DNA of 64,000 nt, from IMG/VR virus record IMGVR_UViG_3300032213_001568, positions 46,527 to 110,526 of that record; one strand, 5' to 3'. Below, in pieces: positions 9,161-16,985 of the stretch. The position numbers were made by a program, and so were the translations under genes. Origin of the DNA: a virus. Below the pieces are notes generated by a model. That model ran no database searches, was not told the origin of the DNA, and was given only the letters and a program-made list of their open reading frames with translations. Every line of letters starts with the position of its first letter. The first letter of the stretch is position 1.

Positions 9161-9335
9161 AGTTCTGTTAAGAAAACTTGAAAAACCAGTTCATATCAAT
9201 TACATTTGTGATTATATCCTACGAGTTGGAATCGACGAAACAAGAAAACGAATTGAAAAACTTGTAAGTGAGGGTATACTTGAAGAAAGTAAATATGGAA
9301 AAGAATATTATGTCAGAACAAAAAGAAATGGTTAA
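9135..9335 (+). CDS. Small winged-helix-like protein (66 aa)
   Basis: Starting at the ATG at 9135, the protein has a helix-turn-helix-like arrangement (HINYICDYILRVG, then TRKRIEKLVSEGIL) ending in a beta wing (ESKYGKEYYVRT). This pattern suggests a small winged-helix DNA-binding protein, possibly an operon regulator. The assignment rests on pattern only. It overlaps both neighbours in the operon. Confidence 0.65.
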   Translation: MRNNIDPYEVLLRKLEKPVHINYICDYILRVGIDETRKRIEKLVSEGILEESKYGKEYYVRTKRNG

Positions 9336-9537
9336 TCATCCATCACACTATGGTGGTAAAGATAATCCATATGAGGCAATCAAAGTCATTGACGCTTGGG
9401 ATTTAGATAAAGATTTTTATTTGGGTAACGCAGTTAAATACCTATCACGAGCTGGTAAGAAAGACAACGTGGTTCAGGACCTGAAGAAGGCTATATGGTA
9501 TATTGAAAAAAAGATAGAAAAATTACAGAATGATTGA
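9310..9537 (+). CDS. DUF3310 family protein
   Basis: The protein carries the DUF3310 signature: VNHPSHY, YEAIKVIDAW, LGNAVKYLSRAGKK and DLKKAIWYIEKKI. The family includes T7 gp1.7-like proteins linked to nucleotide metabolism. The start is ambiguous between 9295 and 9310; I prefer 9310 (MSEQKEMVNHP). It overlaps the methyltransferase gene by 8 bases, so it may act with DNA modification or nucleotide supply. Confidence 0.9.
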   Translation: MSEQKEMVNHPSHYGGKDNPYEAIKVIDAWDLDKDFYLGNAVKYLSRAGKKDNVVQDLKKAIWYIEKKIEKLQND

Positions 9538-10387
9538 GAATTATATTAACAGAGTCCTAAATGGTGATACCATTGAGGTGATGAGTGAGATGCCGGAAGG
9601 ATGGGTTGACTTGATTGTGACATCGCCGCCATATAATGTAGGTATCCAATACGACATACATAACGATGAGATTGTTATGGATGAATATTGGGAGTGGTCT
9701 GAAAAATGGTTGACAGAAGCTTATCGTCTACTTAAAGACGATGGAAGAATGGCTATTAACATACCCTATGAAGTTAATGTACAAGCTCGTGGTGGTAGAG
9801 TATTCTTTGCTTCAGAACTATATCAGGTAATGAAAAAAGTTGGGTTTAAGTTCTACGGTATTGTTGACCTTGAAGAACAATCACCTCATAGAAGTAAGAC
9901 AACTGCTTGGGGTTCTTGGATGAGTCCATCGGCACCTTACATCTACAACCCAAAAGAATGTGTTATCTTGGCTTATAAAAAAGTTCATATTAAGAAAGTT
10001 AAAGGTGAACCACAATGGAAGGGTGAACCTTATCTAACTGAAGAGGGAAAGAACAAAGTTGCCTATTCTGAACAAGATAAGAAAGAGTTTATGGAATTAG
10101 TGTTTGGACAATGGAAATACTTTGCGGATACCCGTTCATTAACAAAGGCAACGTTCTCCATGGATATCCCTGAAAAGGCAATCAAGATATTGTCATACAG
10201 AAATGATATCGTATTAGACCCCTTCAATGGTTCAGGGACCAGTTGTGTGGCATCAGTTGTTCATGACAGACGATGGGTCGGTATTGAATTAAGTGAAAAC
10301 TATTGTGAAATTGCTAAACAACGAATACAAAGTTTTGTTGACCAAAAGAACCAACAGAAGTTACAATTTGAAAACGGAGTCCAATAA
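9530..10387 (+). CDS. Site-specific DNA methyltransferase (amino-group, beta type)
   Basis: A 285-residue SAM-dependent DNA methyltransferase. The catalytic motif SPPY is at residues 32-35 and the SAM-binding motif DPFNGSGT at 230-237; this order is the beta class of N4-cytosine/N6-adenine enzymes. TSPPYN is frequent in both, so the base modified is not certain. No restriction endonuclease is adjacent, so it is a solitary enzyme, probably protecting phage DNA from host restriction. The operon ends at a terminator whose loop holds the stop codon. Confidence 0.92.
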   Translation: MIENYINRVLNGDTIEVMSEMPEGWVDLIVTSPPYNVGIQYDIHNDEIVMDEYWEWSEKWLTEAYRLLKDDGRMAINIPYEVNVQARGGRVFFASELYQVMKKVGFKFYGIVDLEEQSPHRSKTTAWGSWMSPSAPYIYNPKECVILAYKKVHIKKVKGEPQWKGEPYLTEEGKNKVAYSEQDKKEFMELVFGQWKYFADTRSLTKATFSMDIPEKAIKILSYRNDIVLDPFNGSGTSCVASVVHDRRWVGIELSENYCEIAKQRIQSFVDQKNQQKLQFENGVQ

Positions 10388-10400
10388 ACTCCGTTTTTTT
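10374..10400 (+). terminator. Terminator of the methyltransferase operon
   Basis: ACGGAGT (10374-10380) pairs with ACTCCGT (10388-10394), followed by Ts. The TAA stop codon lies in the loop. Confidence 0.85.
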
Positions 10401-10411
10401 ATTTATTTGTA

Positions 10412-10419
10412 TATTTATA
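10412..10419 (+). promoter_or_regulatory. TATTTATA motif, candidate late promoter
   Basis: TATTTATA 13 nt upstream of the DUF5856-like gene and just after a terminator, so a new transcript must start here. Confidence 0.55.
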
Positions 10420-10432
10420 ATTAAATGTTATT

Positions 10433-10804
10433 ATGAAAAATTCGGAAGTTGTTAAATTTTTACTAGAAACACAAACTCAGTTTAGAATACTACACTGGCA
10501 AACAAAATCATTCTCAAGACATGGGGCTTATGGACGTATTTATGATTCACTTGATGATTTGATTGATAAGTTTGTTGAAGTTTGTATGGGTAAACACGGA
10601 AGACCTAGTTTTACAGGTGGTTACACATTAGCGGGTAAAGATATTGAAGAACTTGAGTTAACTGAGTTTATTAATTTAGTATGTGAATACTTGGTGGGAT
10701 TGTCTGAAAGCTACGACCCAAAGATGGACTCAGATTTATTAAACATTAGAGACGAAATGTTAGCGGAAATTAACCAGTTGAAATACTTGTTAACTTTAAA
10801 ATAG
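10433..10804 (+). CDS. DUF5856-like / ferritin-fold protein
   Basis: A 123-residue helical protein with the HWQTKSFSRHGAYGRIYDSL stretch near residue 21, typical of DUF5856 proteins of large myoviruses, which look Dps/ferritin-related. Histidines and acidic residues on the first helices could bind metal. Family function is unknown. The gene stands alone between terminators at 10374 and 10832 and is preceded by TATTTATA. Confidence 0.8.
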   Translation: MKNSEVVKFLLETQTQFRILHWQTKSFSRHGAYGRIYDSLDDLIDKFVEVCMGKHGRPSFTGGYTLAGKDIEELELTEFINLVCEYLVGLSESYDPKMDSDLLNIRDEMLAEINQLKYLLTLK

Positions 10805-10831
10805 AGGTATATTACTTTTTTACTTTAAAAG

Positions 10832-10859
10832 GTTCATCGTAATGATGAACTTTTTTTTT
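10832..10859 (+). terminator. Rho-independent terminator
   Basis: GTTCATC (10832-10838) pairs with GATGAAC (10844-10850), then nine Ts. Confidence 0.9.
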
Positions 10860-10878
10860 GTTATAATATTTATTATTA

Positions 10879-12282
10879 ATGAAAAAGATAATTTCTGAAG
10901 GTGGTATTAGAAACATAAAAGAACTTTCTGATAGATACAAAAAAGCGAAGATATACTTTCACCAAGATTTAGATGGTGTTGCAACTGCATTAGCAATGAA
11001 AAAGTATTTGGAAGACAATGGAATTAAAGTTGTTGATGTTGAAGTAATCCAATACGGAGATAAAGAATTTGCGGTTAAGAAGGCGGATGCTGAAGGTGAA
11101 ATTATGCCAGTTCTTGTTGACTTTGCTCACGGAAAACCAATGTTCGTGGTTCATACCGACCACCACGACAGACAAGCTGGAGCTGACGAAACTCAGTCAA
11201 CTCAGTTCAGAGGAGCTCGTTCAAATGTTGAAACTCTTTCACAGATTGTTCCATCATCTGAGATTTTTACACCTGAAGATGTTGCGACAATATCTATGGT
11301 TGATAGTGCTGATTACGCTTCCAAAAATATTACACCTGAAATGGTGATGAATTATGTTTATGGAACATCAAAAGAAAAGAGTGCTAAAGAAAATAGAATG
11401 TTATTAGGTTTGGTTACAAACAAATTATTGTTGGCATTCAAAAGTAAACCAGGATTTTTAGAGACATTAGTATTAGATTGTAAACCTTCACTTCTTTCAA
11501 TCTTCAATAAGATTAAGGAATTAATGAAGACAAACAGATATGCTGATATATCTTCATTAGAGAAAAACAAAGAAGATTACGTTCAGACAATGAAAGGACA
11601 TAAGAATGTTCAGGTTAAAGATAATATCATCGTTCAGTATGGTGGTGGAAGTATGATGAAACCTGGTTCATATGATAGATATACCCCATTTAGAAACAAC
11701 CCTGAGGCTGACTTCCTTGTTATTGCTTGGCCACTTGGTTTATTACAGGCATCATGTAACCCTTTTAAAAAAGAAAGAGAACTTAAAGGTGTTAACTTGG
11801 GAGAGATTGCTCAAGAAGTATTATCACATTGGGAAGGACAACTTAAAGAAAAACAAATACCACTTTCAACAATTAAATGGGTATCTGAAACTGCTGCAAA
11901 AGAAGAATCAGTTGGATTTACCTTTAAGGATTTTGCGGCAATATACGGAGACAAGTACTTGGATGAGAAAGATGGTGTTAAAACACTTATGGATATTAAA
12001 TCTTTGATGGAAAAGAAATCAACTGAATTGACTGAAGAAGAATGGAGTGTGTTAGACGGTGTTACTGTTCCTGTATGGGAAGTTATTCAAGCTAATTCAG
12101 GTGGACACAAGTGTATTACAAATGTATCTGGTTTAAATTATATTGGAAGAAGTAAACGACCACCACAAGGTAAGTACAAGTACGAGTCTGAAAAAGAAGA
12201 TTCACCTTACATCAAGTTTTTAAAGATGTTACAGAATAGATTTGTGAATGTTTTACAACAGAAGATTGAAGAAAGTAAGTAA
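10879..12282 (+). CDS. DHH/DHHA1-family phosphoesterase
   Basis: A 467-residue protein with the DHH phosphoesterase core: HQDLDG (28-33), VDFAHGK near 79-85 and TDHHD (93-97), which bind two metal ions. The C-terminus has a GGH element (SGGHKC) as in the DHHA1 substrate domain. Related enzymes include RecJ, NrnA oligoribonucleases and cyclic-dinucleotide phosphodiesterases, so it may degrade nano-RNA or nucleotide second messengers; the substrate is not decidable here. It starts MKKIISEGG, a variant of the N-terminal tag, and has TATTTATT 5 nt upstream. Confidence 0.88.
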   Translation: MKKIISEGGIRNIKELSDRYKKAKIYFHQDLDGVATALAMKKYLEDNGIKVVDVEVIQYGDKEFAVKKADAEGEIMPVLVDFAHGKPMFVVHTDHHDRQAGADETQSTQFRGARSNVETLSQIVPSSEIFTPEDVATISMVDSADYASKNITPEMVMNYVYGTSKEKSAKENRMLLGLVTNKLLLAFKSKPGFLETLVLDCKPSLLSIFNKIKELMKTNRYADISSLEKNKEDYVQTMKGHKNVQVKDNIIVQYGGGSMMKPGSYDRYTPFRNNPEADFLVIAWPLGLLQASCNPFKKERELKGVNLGEIAQEVLSHWEGQLKEKQIPLSTIKWVSETAAKEESVGFTFKDFAAIYGDKYLDEKDGVKTLMDIKSLMEKKSTELTEEEWSVLDGVTVPVWEVIQANSGGHKCITNVSGLNYIGRSKRPPQGKYKYESEKEDSPYIKFLKMLQNRFVNVLQQKIEESK

Positions 12283-12283
12283 T

Positions 12284-12631
12284 TTATTTAAAGAACTCAC
12301 AAACTTGTCCTTCTTTGATACCTAAATCTTCACAGGTACCACCTTCAAGTTCTAATACATACATTCCTTTACCTACAAACCTTTCACAAGGTTGAGACTT
12401 ACATGGTTCACAGTTGTGATGTATCTTATTGATTTTAAAGTTTTTATCTATAAAGATAATATCTAAAGGGATGATACAATTCATCATCCAAAAACTATGT
12501 AAACCATCACCCATGATGAACAACATACCGTCAAAATTGTCAAAAGTCTTGTTCATCATACCTTCACTGGTTTCGGAACTTTCAATTAATACTTTGACAT
12601 TGAAACTATTTTTATTTATTTTTAACAACAT
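12284..12631 (-). CDS. DUF192 family protein
   Basis: A 115-residue protein with the DUF192 pattern: MLFIMGDGLHSFWMMNCIIP followed by LDIIFID and YVLELEGG. The family is a small beta-barrel of unknown role, often exported in bacteria; no signal peptide is visible here. Four cysteines (CEPCKSQPC plus a later CED) could bind metal. It is convergent with the DHH gene, with one base between stops. Confidence 0.88.
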   Translation of the reverse strand: MLLKINKNSFNVKVLIESSETSEGMMNKTFDNFDGMLFIMGDGLHSFWMMNCIIPLDIIFIDKNFKINKIHHNCEPCKSQPCERFVGKGMYVLELEGGTCEDLGIKEGQVCEFFK

Positions 12632-12651
12632 ACTTATTAATAAATATTTCT

Positions 12652-13062
12652 ATGAAACAAAGTGCAGGAATTATTGTGAAAGTAAATGATAAATGTTTGG
12701 TTTGTAAGAGAGCTTCAGACATTAATGAACCATCAAAGTGGGCAATACCTATGGGTGGAATAGAAGAAGGTGAAGACCCTAAAGAGGCGGCATATAGAGA
12801 GTTCTATGAAGAGATGGGTGTTTCAGTTGATGGTGTTATTAAACCTTTGTCTAGGATTAATCGTTATAATAAGTTAGGACAGATAAAAACAATTTTACAT
12901 GTTTTTATTTTTAAAACCGATACTGAAATCATTCCTGATTTAGATGGTGCTGTAGATGGTTTTGAACACACAGAATGTGAGTATATGACTTTAGACCAAA
13001 TTAAAGGGCTTAAGATGTCATCAGGTATTAAGGAAGTTTTAACAGATGTGTTAAACTTTTGA
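12652..13062 (+). CDS. NUDIX hydrolase
   Basis: A 136-residue protein with a complete Nudix box: G-x5-E-x7-REFYEEMGV spanning about residues 36-58. NUDIX enzymes hydrolyse nucleoside diphosphates linked to another group; in phages they clean the nucleotide pool, decap RNA or cleave signalling nucleotides. The substrate is not evident. A TACTTATT motif lies at 12631-12638. The gene is followed directly by the promoters of the large non-coding RNA. Confidence 0.93.
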   Translation: MKQSAGIIVKVNDKCLVCKRASDINEPSKWAIPMGGIEEGEDPKEAAYREFYEEMGVSVDGVIKPLSRINRYNKLGQIKTILHVFIFKTDTEIIPDLDGAVDGFEHTECEYMTLDQIKGLKMSSGIKEVLTDVLNF

Positions 13063-13080
13063 TTTTTTTGATATATTTAT

Positions 13081-13111
13081 TTGACACTACGGAATATTTG
13101 CCGTAAGTTTG
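13081..13111 (+). promoter_or_regulatory. First of two tandem promoters of the large ncRNA
   Basis: TTGAC at 13081, 20 nt after TTG, then TAAGTTTG at 13104-13111. The downstream sequence GTAAGTTTGTAAAAGATTT is repeated at the second promoter. Confidence 0.82.
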
Positions 13112-13182
13112 TAAAAGATTTAACACTCATAGGGAATGAAAGATACTCGGTAGTTAAATCAAAAAAAAAGTTCACAAACTAC

Positions 13183-13213
13183 TTGACAGAAAGAAAAAAA
13201 AGTCGTAAGTTTG
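13183..13213 (+). promoter_or_regulatory. Second tandem promoter of the large ncRNA
   Basis: TTGACA at 13183, 20 nt after TTG, then TAAGTTTG at 13206-13213. Both boxes and the flank copy the promoter 102 bases upstream. Confidence 0.82.
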
Positions 13214-13233
13214 TAAAAGATTTGAGATGAAGA

Positions 13234-13279
13234 GGTTGTAAAGATTCCTACTTCGGTAGGTTGTAAAGATTCCTACTTC
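13234..13279 (+). repeat. 21-bp tandem direct repeat in the ncRNA 5' region
   Basis: GGTTGTAAAGATTCCTACTT plus a final C occurs at 13234-13254 and again at 13259-13279 (25-base period). The UUCG hairpin sits across the junction, so alternative pairings are possible. Confidence 0.85.
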
Positions 13280-14216
13280 TTCTCTTTTTGAAAAAGCGTT
13301 CTTTGAAACAAAAAGATTATCCGTTCAGGAAACACAAAGTGTCGGTGATATTATCCACCGAGTAAATGGCAGAAAGTCCGCAGCTTGAGTGTAACTGATA
13401 AACGATAATGGGCCGTGTATGGTCCTTAAATAAACTACGAAAGTAGGATAAAGTGGTCTCCCTCGTGTTGAGGAGACTGCGGTTTGAAACCCCGTAAGGG
13501 TGATTGAACTCGAGTACACAAGTGGGATATCACCACACCGTAAGTACCGAGGATAACTTCGTAGGGAAAATGGTAGGGTGACCTGGCAAAGTAGATTGTC
13601 AGGTTGAGTTCGGAAGAACGATAAGAATAACCCATAGGAACTCTGTAAGAAATGTGACCATCCAGTTACACTATTGCGGGTCCCAATATGATAGAGGACT
13701 TAAAACCGAAAGGTAAGATGGAGAACGAGTGGTGTCGCTACTATCCCTAAGGAAGACCTACCAAGGTCTCTTTATGAAGTAATCTTGAAATATGGAGGTG
13801 GGGACACTTCACGGAGTAGTTTAGTATTTCGTTTCTCAAAAGGAGACGGAGCTTACGTTGGACCACTACTCTGACACATCTACAACACAAACCTAAAATT
13901 ATTACAAAATAACAAAGGAAAAGTGTCCATCAGGTTTGAGTGAAAGGTGACTACATAGTAATGAGCTGTTCATTGCATACAGAGACCCCAAGTCAATGTG
14001 TATTGTTAAGAAAAACCTTTAGTCCCGCAAGGACGAACTGGGGTGGCAACCTCGGAAAGAGTTAAGTACTGATAGAGTAATTCAAACCTCAAGGAGTGGT
14101 ACACCTAAAATACCGTCACTAAGAAATACTACCCAAAAGGTGGTGGATACGAAGGGAAACAATAATCCTTCAAAAGTTTCTTAACATAAGCTGTAATCTC
14201 AGGCTTTTCTAATCTG

Positions 14217-14240
14217 ACCTGTCAATTGACGGGTTTTTTT
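14217..14240 (+). terminator. Terminator of the large ncRNA
   Basis: CCTGTC (14218-14223) pairs with GACGGG (14228-14233) around an AATT loop, then seven Ts. Confidence 0.88.
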
Positions 14241-14247
14241 ATTTATA
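14240..14247 (+). promoter_or_regulatory. TATTTATA motif, candidate late promoter of the lysis region
   Basis: TATTTATA right after the terminator T-run, with a TACTTATA variant at 14250-14257, upstream of the ATG at 14262. Confidence 0.45.
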
Positions 14248-14261
14248 GATACTTATAAACT

Positions 14262-14486
14262 ATGACAATATTAGAAAATCTTAAAGAAGTATTACCATCA
14301 TGGGCGGTGGTAACACAAAAGGAACTACCATATAAGATGGAGTATGAGATTAGACTTCAACCTACTTTGGATGAGGATGAACATTTTGCTTTAACACCAA
14401 AACTTAAGGAGGCTTGTCAGGGTAAGTTTATGGAAAGATACACTGTGGATATTGGTGAACACTTTTATATTTATACTAAAAAGTAA
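14262..14486 (+). CDS. Hypothetical protein (74 aa)
   Basis: Unrecognised small soluble protein with a beta-rich C-terminus. It is first in a three-gene group that leads through a small membrane protein to an endolysin, so a role in lysis is possible by position only. Confidence 0.7.
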   Translation: MTILENLKEVLPSWAVVTQKELPYKMEYEIRLQPTLDEDEHFALTPKLKEACQGKFMERYTVDIGEHFYIYTKK

Positions 14487-14488
14487 TC

Positions 14489-14674
14489 ATGACACAAGAA
14501 GAACTTAAAGAATTAGTTGACAGATACCCTAACAGTTATGAATTAGGTGAGGAAGTTAAAAAAATTTATTATAAAAATAAAGAAGAAGAAAACTCTAATA
14601 TTGGTATGTTATGGGTGGGTTTTTTATTTTTAGCGATATTATTATCACTCATAACTTGGATTGTAGTCGTTTAA
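14489..14674 (+). CDS. Small C-terminal membrane protein, holin candidate
   Basis: A 61-residue protein with a charged N-terminal half and one C-terminal transmembrane helix (IGMLWVGFLFLAILLSLITW). It starts 2 bases after the preceding gene and lies 41 bases before the endolysin gene. Size, topology and position suit a holin or lysis regulator, but single-pass phage membrane proteins have many roles, so this stays a suggestion. Confidence 0.7.
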   Translation: MTQEELKELVDRYPNSYELGEEVKKIYYKNKEEENSNIGMLWVGFLFLAILLSLITWIVVV

Positions 14675-14691
14675 TTTCCAGACTTTAAACA

Positions 14692-14699
14692 TATTTATA
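14692..14699 (+). promoter_or_regulatory. TATTTATA motif before the endolysin
   Basis: TATTTATA 16 nt upstream of the endolysin ATG. Confidence 0.5.
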
Positions 14700-14715
14700 A
14701 TTAAAATTATTAATT

Positions 14716-15561
14716 ATGTTACTAAAAGTTGGGTCTAAAGGGGAAGACGTTAAACAACTCCAAGCAAAATTAGGATTAACCGCAGATGGTTCATTTGGTC
14801 CTAACACAGAAAAAAAAGTTAAAGAATGGCAAGCGGCTAACGGACTAACTGCTGATGGTATCGTTGGTGATGGTACTTGGTCTAAAATGTTCGGAGCAAC
14901 AACTCAACCTGTTCAACCAGCACAAGTGGTTAAAGAAGATGTTGTTATCCCTACAAGTTCAGAATTTAAATTACAAAATCTAAAAGGACATGTTCCTGAC
15001 GCAGTAATTGTTCAAATCCCTGACACTGCTAAAAAATTCAATATTACTAACCCATTAAGATTGGCTCATTTCTTAGCTCAGTGTGGACACGAGTCAGGTG
15101 GGTTTAAAGCTGTTTCTGAGAACCTTAACTATTCTGCTGACGGACTTAAGAAAATCTTTGGTAAGTATTTCCCTGGTAACTTAAACGAGTCATACGCTCG
15201 TCAACCTGAAAAGATTGCTTCACGTGTTTATGGTGGAAGAATGGGTAATGGTGATGAGTCAACAGGTGAAGGTTTTAAGTTTCGTGGAAGAGGTTACATT
15301 CAACTGACTGGAAAACAAAACTATACAAACTTTGCTAAGTTCATTGGTGAAGATACTGTGTCTAATCCTGATTTAGTTGCTACCAAATATCCTTTAGCTT
15401 CTGCGGCGTTCTTCTTTGATTCAAATAAACTTTGGTCAATCTGTGATAAGGGTGCTGACGAAGCAACTGTCACGGCAGTTACCAAAAGAGTTAATGGTGG
15501 TACAATAGGTCTACCAGATAGAATAAAACACTTCAACGAGTATTATAACTTACTTAAATAA
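14716..15561 (+). CDS. Endolysin: peptidoglycan-binding domain plus GH19 lysozyme/chitinase fold
   Basis: A 281-residue protein. Residues 1-62 form a PG_binding_1 domain (GSKGEDVKQLQAKLGL, DGIVGDGTWSKMFG). Residues ~90-281 form a GH19-like domain with the catalytic-glutamate segment CGHESGGF near 127-134 and the RGRGYIQLTGKQNY motif near 195-208. It would cleave cell-wall glycan strands. There is no signal peptide, so release should need a holin. A second GH19 protein at 59431, with the virion-type tag, is probably the entry enzyme. Confidence 0.93.
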   Translation: MLLKVGSKGEDVKQLQAKLGLTADGSFGPNTEKKVKEWQAANGLTADGIVGDGTWSKMFGATTQPVQPAQVVKEDVVIPTSSEFKLQNLKGHVPDAVIVQIPDTAKKFNITNPLRLAHFLAQCGHESGGFKAVSENLNYSADGLKKIFGKYFPGNLNESYARQPEKIASRVYGGRMGNGDESTGEGFKFRGRGYIQLTGKQNYTNFAKFIGEDTVSNPDLVATKYPLASAAFFFDSNKLWSICDKGADEATVTAVTKRVNGGTIGLPDRIKHFNEYYNLLK

Positions 15562-15564
15562 TCT

Positions 15565-15590
15565 AAACCCCCTCTAAACAGGGGGTTTCT
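15565..15590 (+). terminator. Terminator after the endolysin
   Basis: AAACCCCCT (15565-15573) pairs with AGGGGGTTT (15580-15588). Confidence 0.85.
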
Positions 15591-15653
15591 AATTAATATG
15601 TTGATTTAGTCAACCAAATCTTCTATTATTACCTAAACATAAAAAAACAAACT

Positions 15654-16676
15654 ATGAAAAAAATTAAATTATTTCTCTTAACCCTTTTCGCATTCATTGG
15701 ATTGAGTGCTTCGTCACAAGTATTAACATCGTTTAATCTTGATGTAATCAACCCTGAAGGTTGTCCATACACTTTAATTGGAAACTACTATGGTGGTGGT
15801 ATCCAAGGAACGATAACTTTCTCATCACAACCTTTAGCAGGATATTATGTTTGTACAGTACCGGCGATTGACAGTTTGAATATTAGTATTTGTGTGGTTT
15901 CAGCGCCACCTTGTTTTGGTGAATCTTGTATAAATGAAGTTATATATCTTGGACCTGGACAAGGAGTTCAAACATTTACTGTTGTACTACAACCTCAAGA
16001 TATTGATGGGGATGGTTTCTTTGATAGTGTTGACTGTAACCCATTTGACCCAACTGTTTATCCTGGAGCACCTGAGTTGTGTGATGGTATTGATAATAAT
16101 TGTGATGGGATATTTGATTTAACACCATCAATTAGTATGTATTTTGTTCCTGACTCAATTGTTACTGAACCAAACTCAATATTCATTGTATGTCAAACAA
16201 CAAATGTTACTTCTTGGAATTGGAATTTTGGAAATGGTGTGACATCAAATACATCTTACCCAACTACAAATTACGATATTGATGGAACATACTCAGTATG
16301 TTTATATGGAACTTCATACGATGGATGTGTAGTTGATTCTTGTCTAACATTTACAATTGATTCACTTGGATGGACACCAGGAGGTGTTATGACTAACTAC
16401 ACTTTAAATATTGTACCTGAGTATACTGTTGGTGTGACTGAATTAACTAACAACGTTAAAGTTTGGCCAAATCCTGTGTTAGGTATTGTTAATATTAACA
16501 CACCATCAAATAGTGGAACATTAAGAATTATGTCTATTGACGGAAGATGTGTTTACCAACAAAAATATTTCACTAGCAACATTCAGTTTGATTCTGAAAC
16601 ATTAAGTGATGGAACTTATGTTATTACTCTTACTGACGATAGTGGTAAGTTTTACACAACAAGAATTATTAAATAA
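15654..16676 (+). CDS. Secreted protein with Ca-binding motif, PKD-like domain and T9SS type A sorting domain
   Basis: A 340-residue exported protein. Residues 1-22 are a signal peptide ([20 protein letters not shown]). Near residues 118-160 lies a thrombospondin-3/MopE-like motif ([28 protein letters not shown]). A PKD-like beta domain follows ([15 protein letters not shown]). Residues ~258-340 resemble the Por secretion type A C-terminal domain (VWPNPVLG from 270, then SIDGRCVY and [10 protein letters not shown]). Such domains direct proteins through the Bacteroidetes type IX system to the cell surface. The gene is monocistronic between terminators. A host-surface or adhesion role is inferred. 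Confidence 0.88.
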   Translation: MKKIKLFLLTLFAFIGLSASSQVLTSFNLDVINPEGCPYTLIGNYYGGGIQGTITFSSQPLAGYYVCTVPAIDSLNISICVVSAPPCFGESCINEVIYLGPGQGVQTFTVVLQPQDIDGDGFFDSVDCNPFDPTVYPGAPELCDGIDNNCDGIFDLTPSISMYFVPDSIVTEPNSIFIVCQTTNVTSWNWNFGNGVTSNTSYPTTNYDIDGTYSVCLYGTSYDGCVVDSCLTFTIDSLGWTPGGVMTNYTLNIVPEYTVGVTELTNNVKVWPNPVLGIVNINTPSNSGTLRIMSIDGRCVYQQKYFTSNIQFDSETLSDGTYVITLTDDSGKFYTTRIIK

Positions 16677-16678
16677 TA

Positions 16679-16712
16679 AAATCCCCCTGAAATATGGGGG
16701 ATTATAATTTTT
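16679..16712 (+). terminator. Terminator after the T9SS type A cargo
   Basis: ATCCCCC (16681-16687) pairs with GGGGGAT (16696-16702), followed by an AT-rich tail. Confidence 0.8.
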
Positions 16713-16721
16713 ATATTGGAT

Positions 16722-16985
16722 ATGAAAATTAAAATGGGGGTGGTTGAAAAACACCAATACGAAGGTGTTAGGGAATTTGAAGAAATTGACTTGGACAAGT
16801 TTCCGATAATTAAACAATTTATGGATGTTAATCCAGATTGCACCGAGCATGAATTACTTTCTTATATTAAGAAAATTAAAGATGAGGAGTTCAAAAAATT
16901 CATAACAGAATTAAGTTGGAACTCTATCATTAAAGAAAACTTCAGTAAGAACAAGACTGAATTTAAAATAGAAATAGAGAAATGA
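16722..16985 (+). CDS. Hypothetical protein (87 aa)
   Basis: I chose the ATG at 16722 over a TTG two codons earlier. It is a charged, helical, soluble protein with no recognised motif. Its stop overlaps the rmlB start (ATGA), so the two are translationally coupled. Confidence 0.7.
   Translation: MKIKMGVVEKHQYEGVREFEEIDLDKFPIIKQFMDVNPDCTEHELLSYIKKIKDEEFKKFITELSWNSIIKENFSKNKTEFKIEIEK

Larger units (their letters stand above)
13114..14240 (+). ncRNA. Large structured non-coding RNA (~1.0-1.1 kb), unknown class
   Basis: No plausible gene fits this stretch, but it has tandem promoters, a terminator and dense secondary-structure signals. Examples: CCTAC-TTCG-GTAGG with a UUCG loop (13247-13260); GTCTCC/GGAGAC (13456-13477); ACCTGGCA/TGTCAGGT (about 13581-13604); GTTC-GGAA-GAAC with a GNRA loop (13608-13619); ACC-GAAA-GGT (13705-13714); and CGGTG/CACCG near 13343. 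Base composition is more GC-rich than the genes around it. Size, ornateness and phage location recall GOLLD/ROOL-type RNAs, but I cannot match it to a known family. It is not rRNA. Confidence 0.75.

Noticed and set aside
11069-12007. Overlapping plus-frame reading frames inside the DHH gene
   Set aside because: Shadow frames within a clear DHH phosphoesterase gene.
13360-13390. RNase P-like element (GGCAGAAAGTCCGCAGCTT) in the large ncRNA
   Set aside because: It resembles the CR-I box GAGGAAAGTCC, but CR-IV/CR-V (for example ACAGAA...GGCTTA) and the overall order are missing.
13325-13635. Minus-strand frames inside the large ncRNA
   Set aside because: No promoter or coding-like composition; the plus strand shows promoters, helices and a terminator.
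13114-14240. Group I/II intron or tmRNA in the large non-coding region
   Set aside because: No group I P/Q/R/S core, no group II domain V, no tmRNA tRNA-like ends and no interrupted gene.
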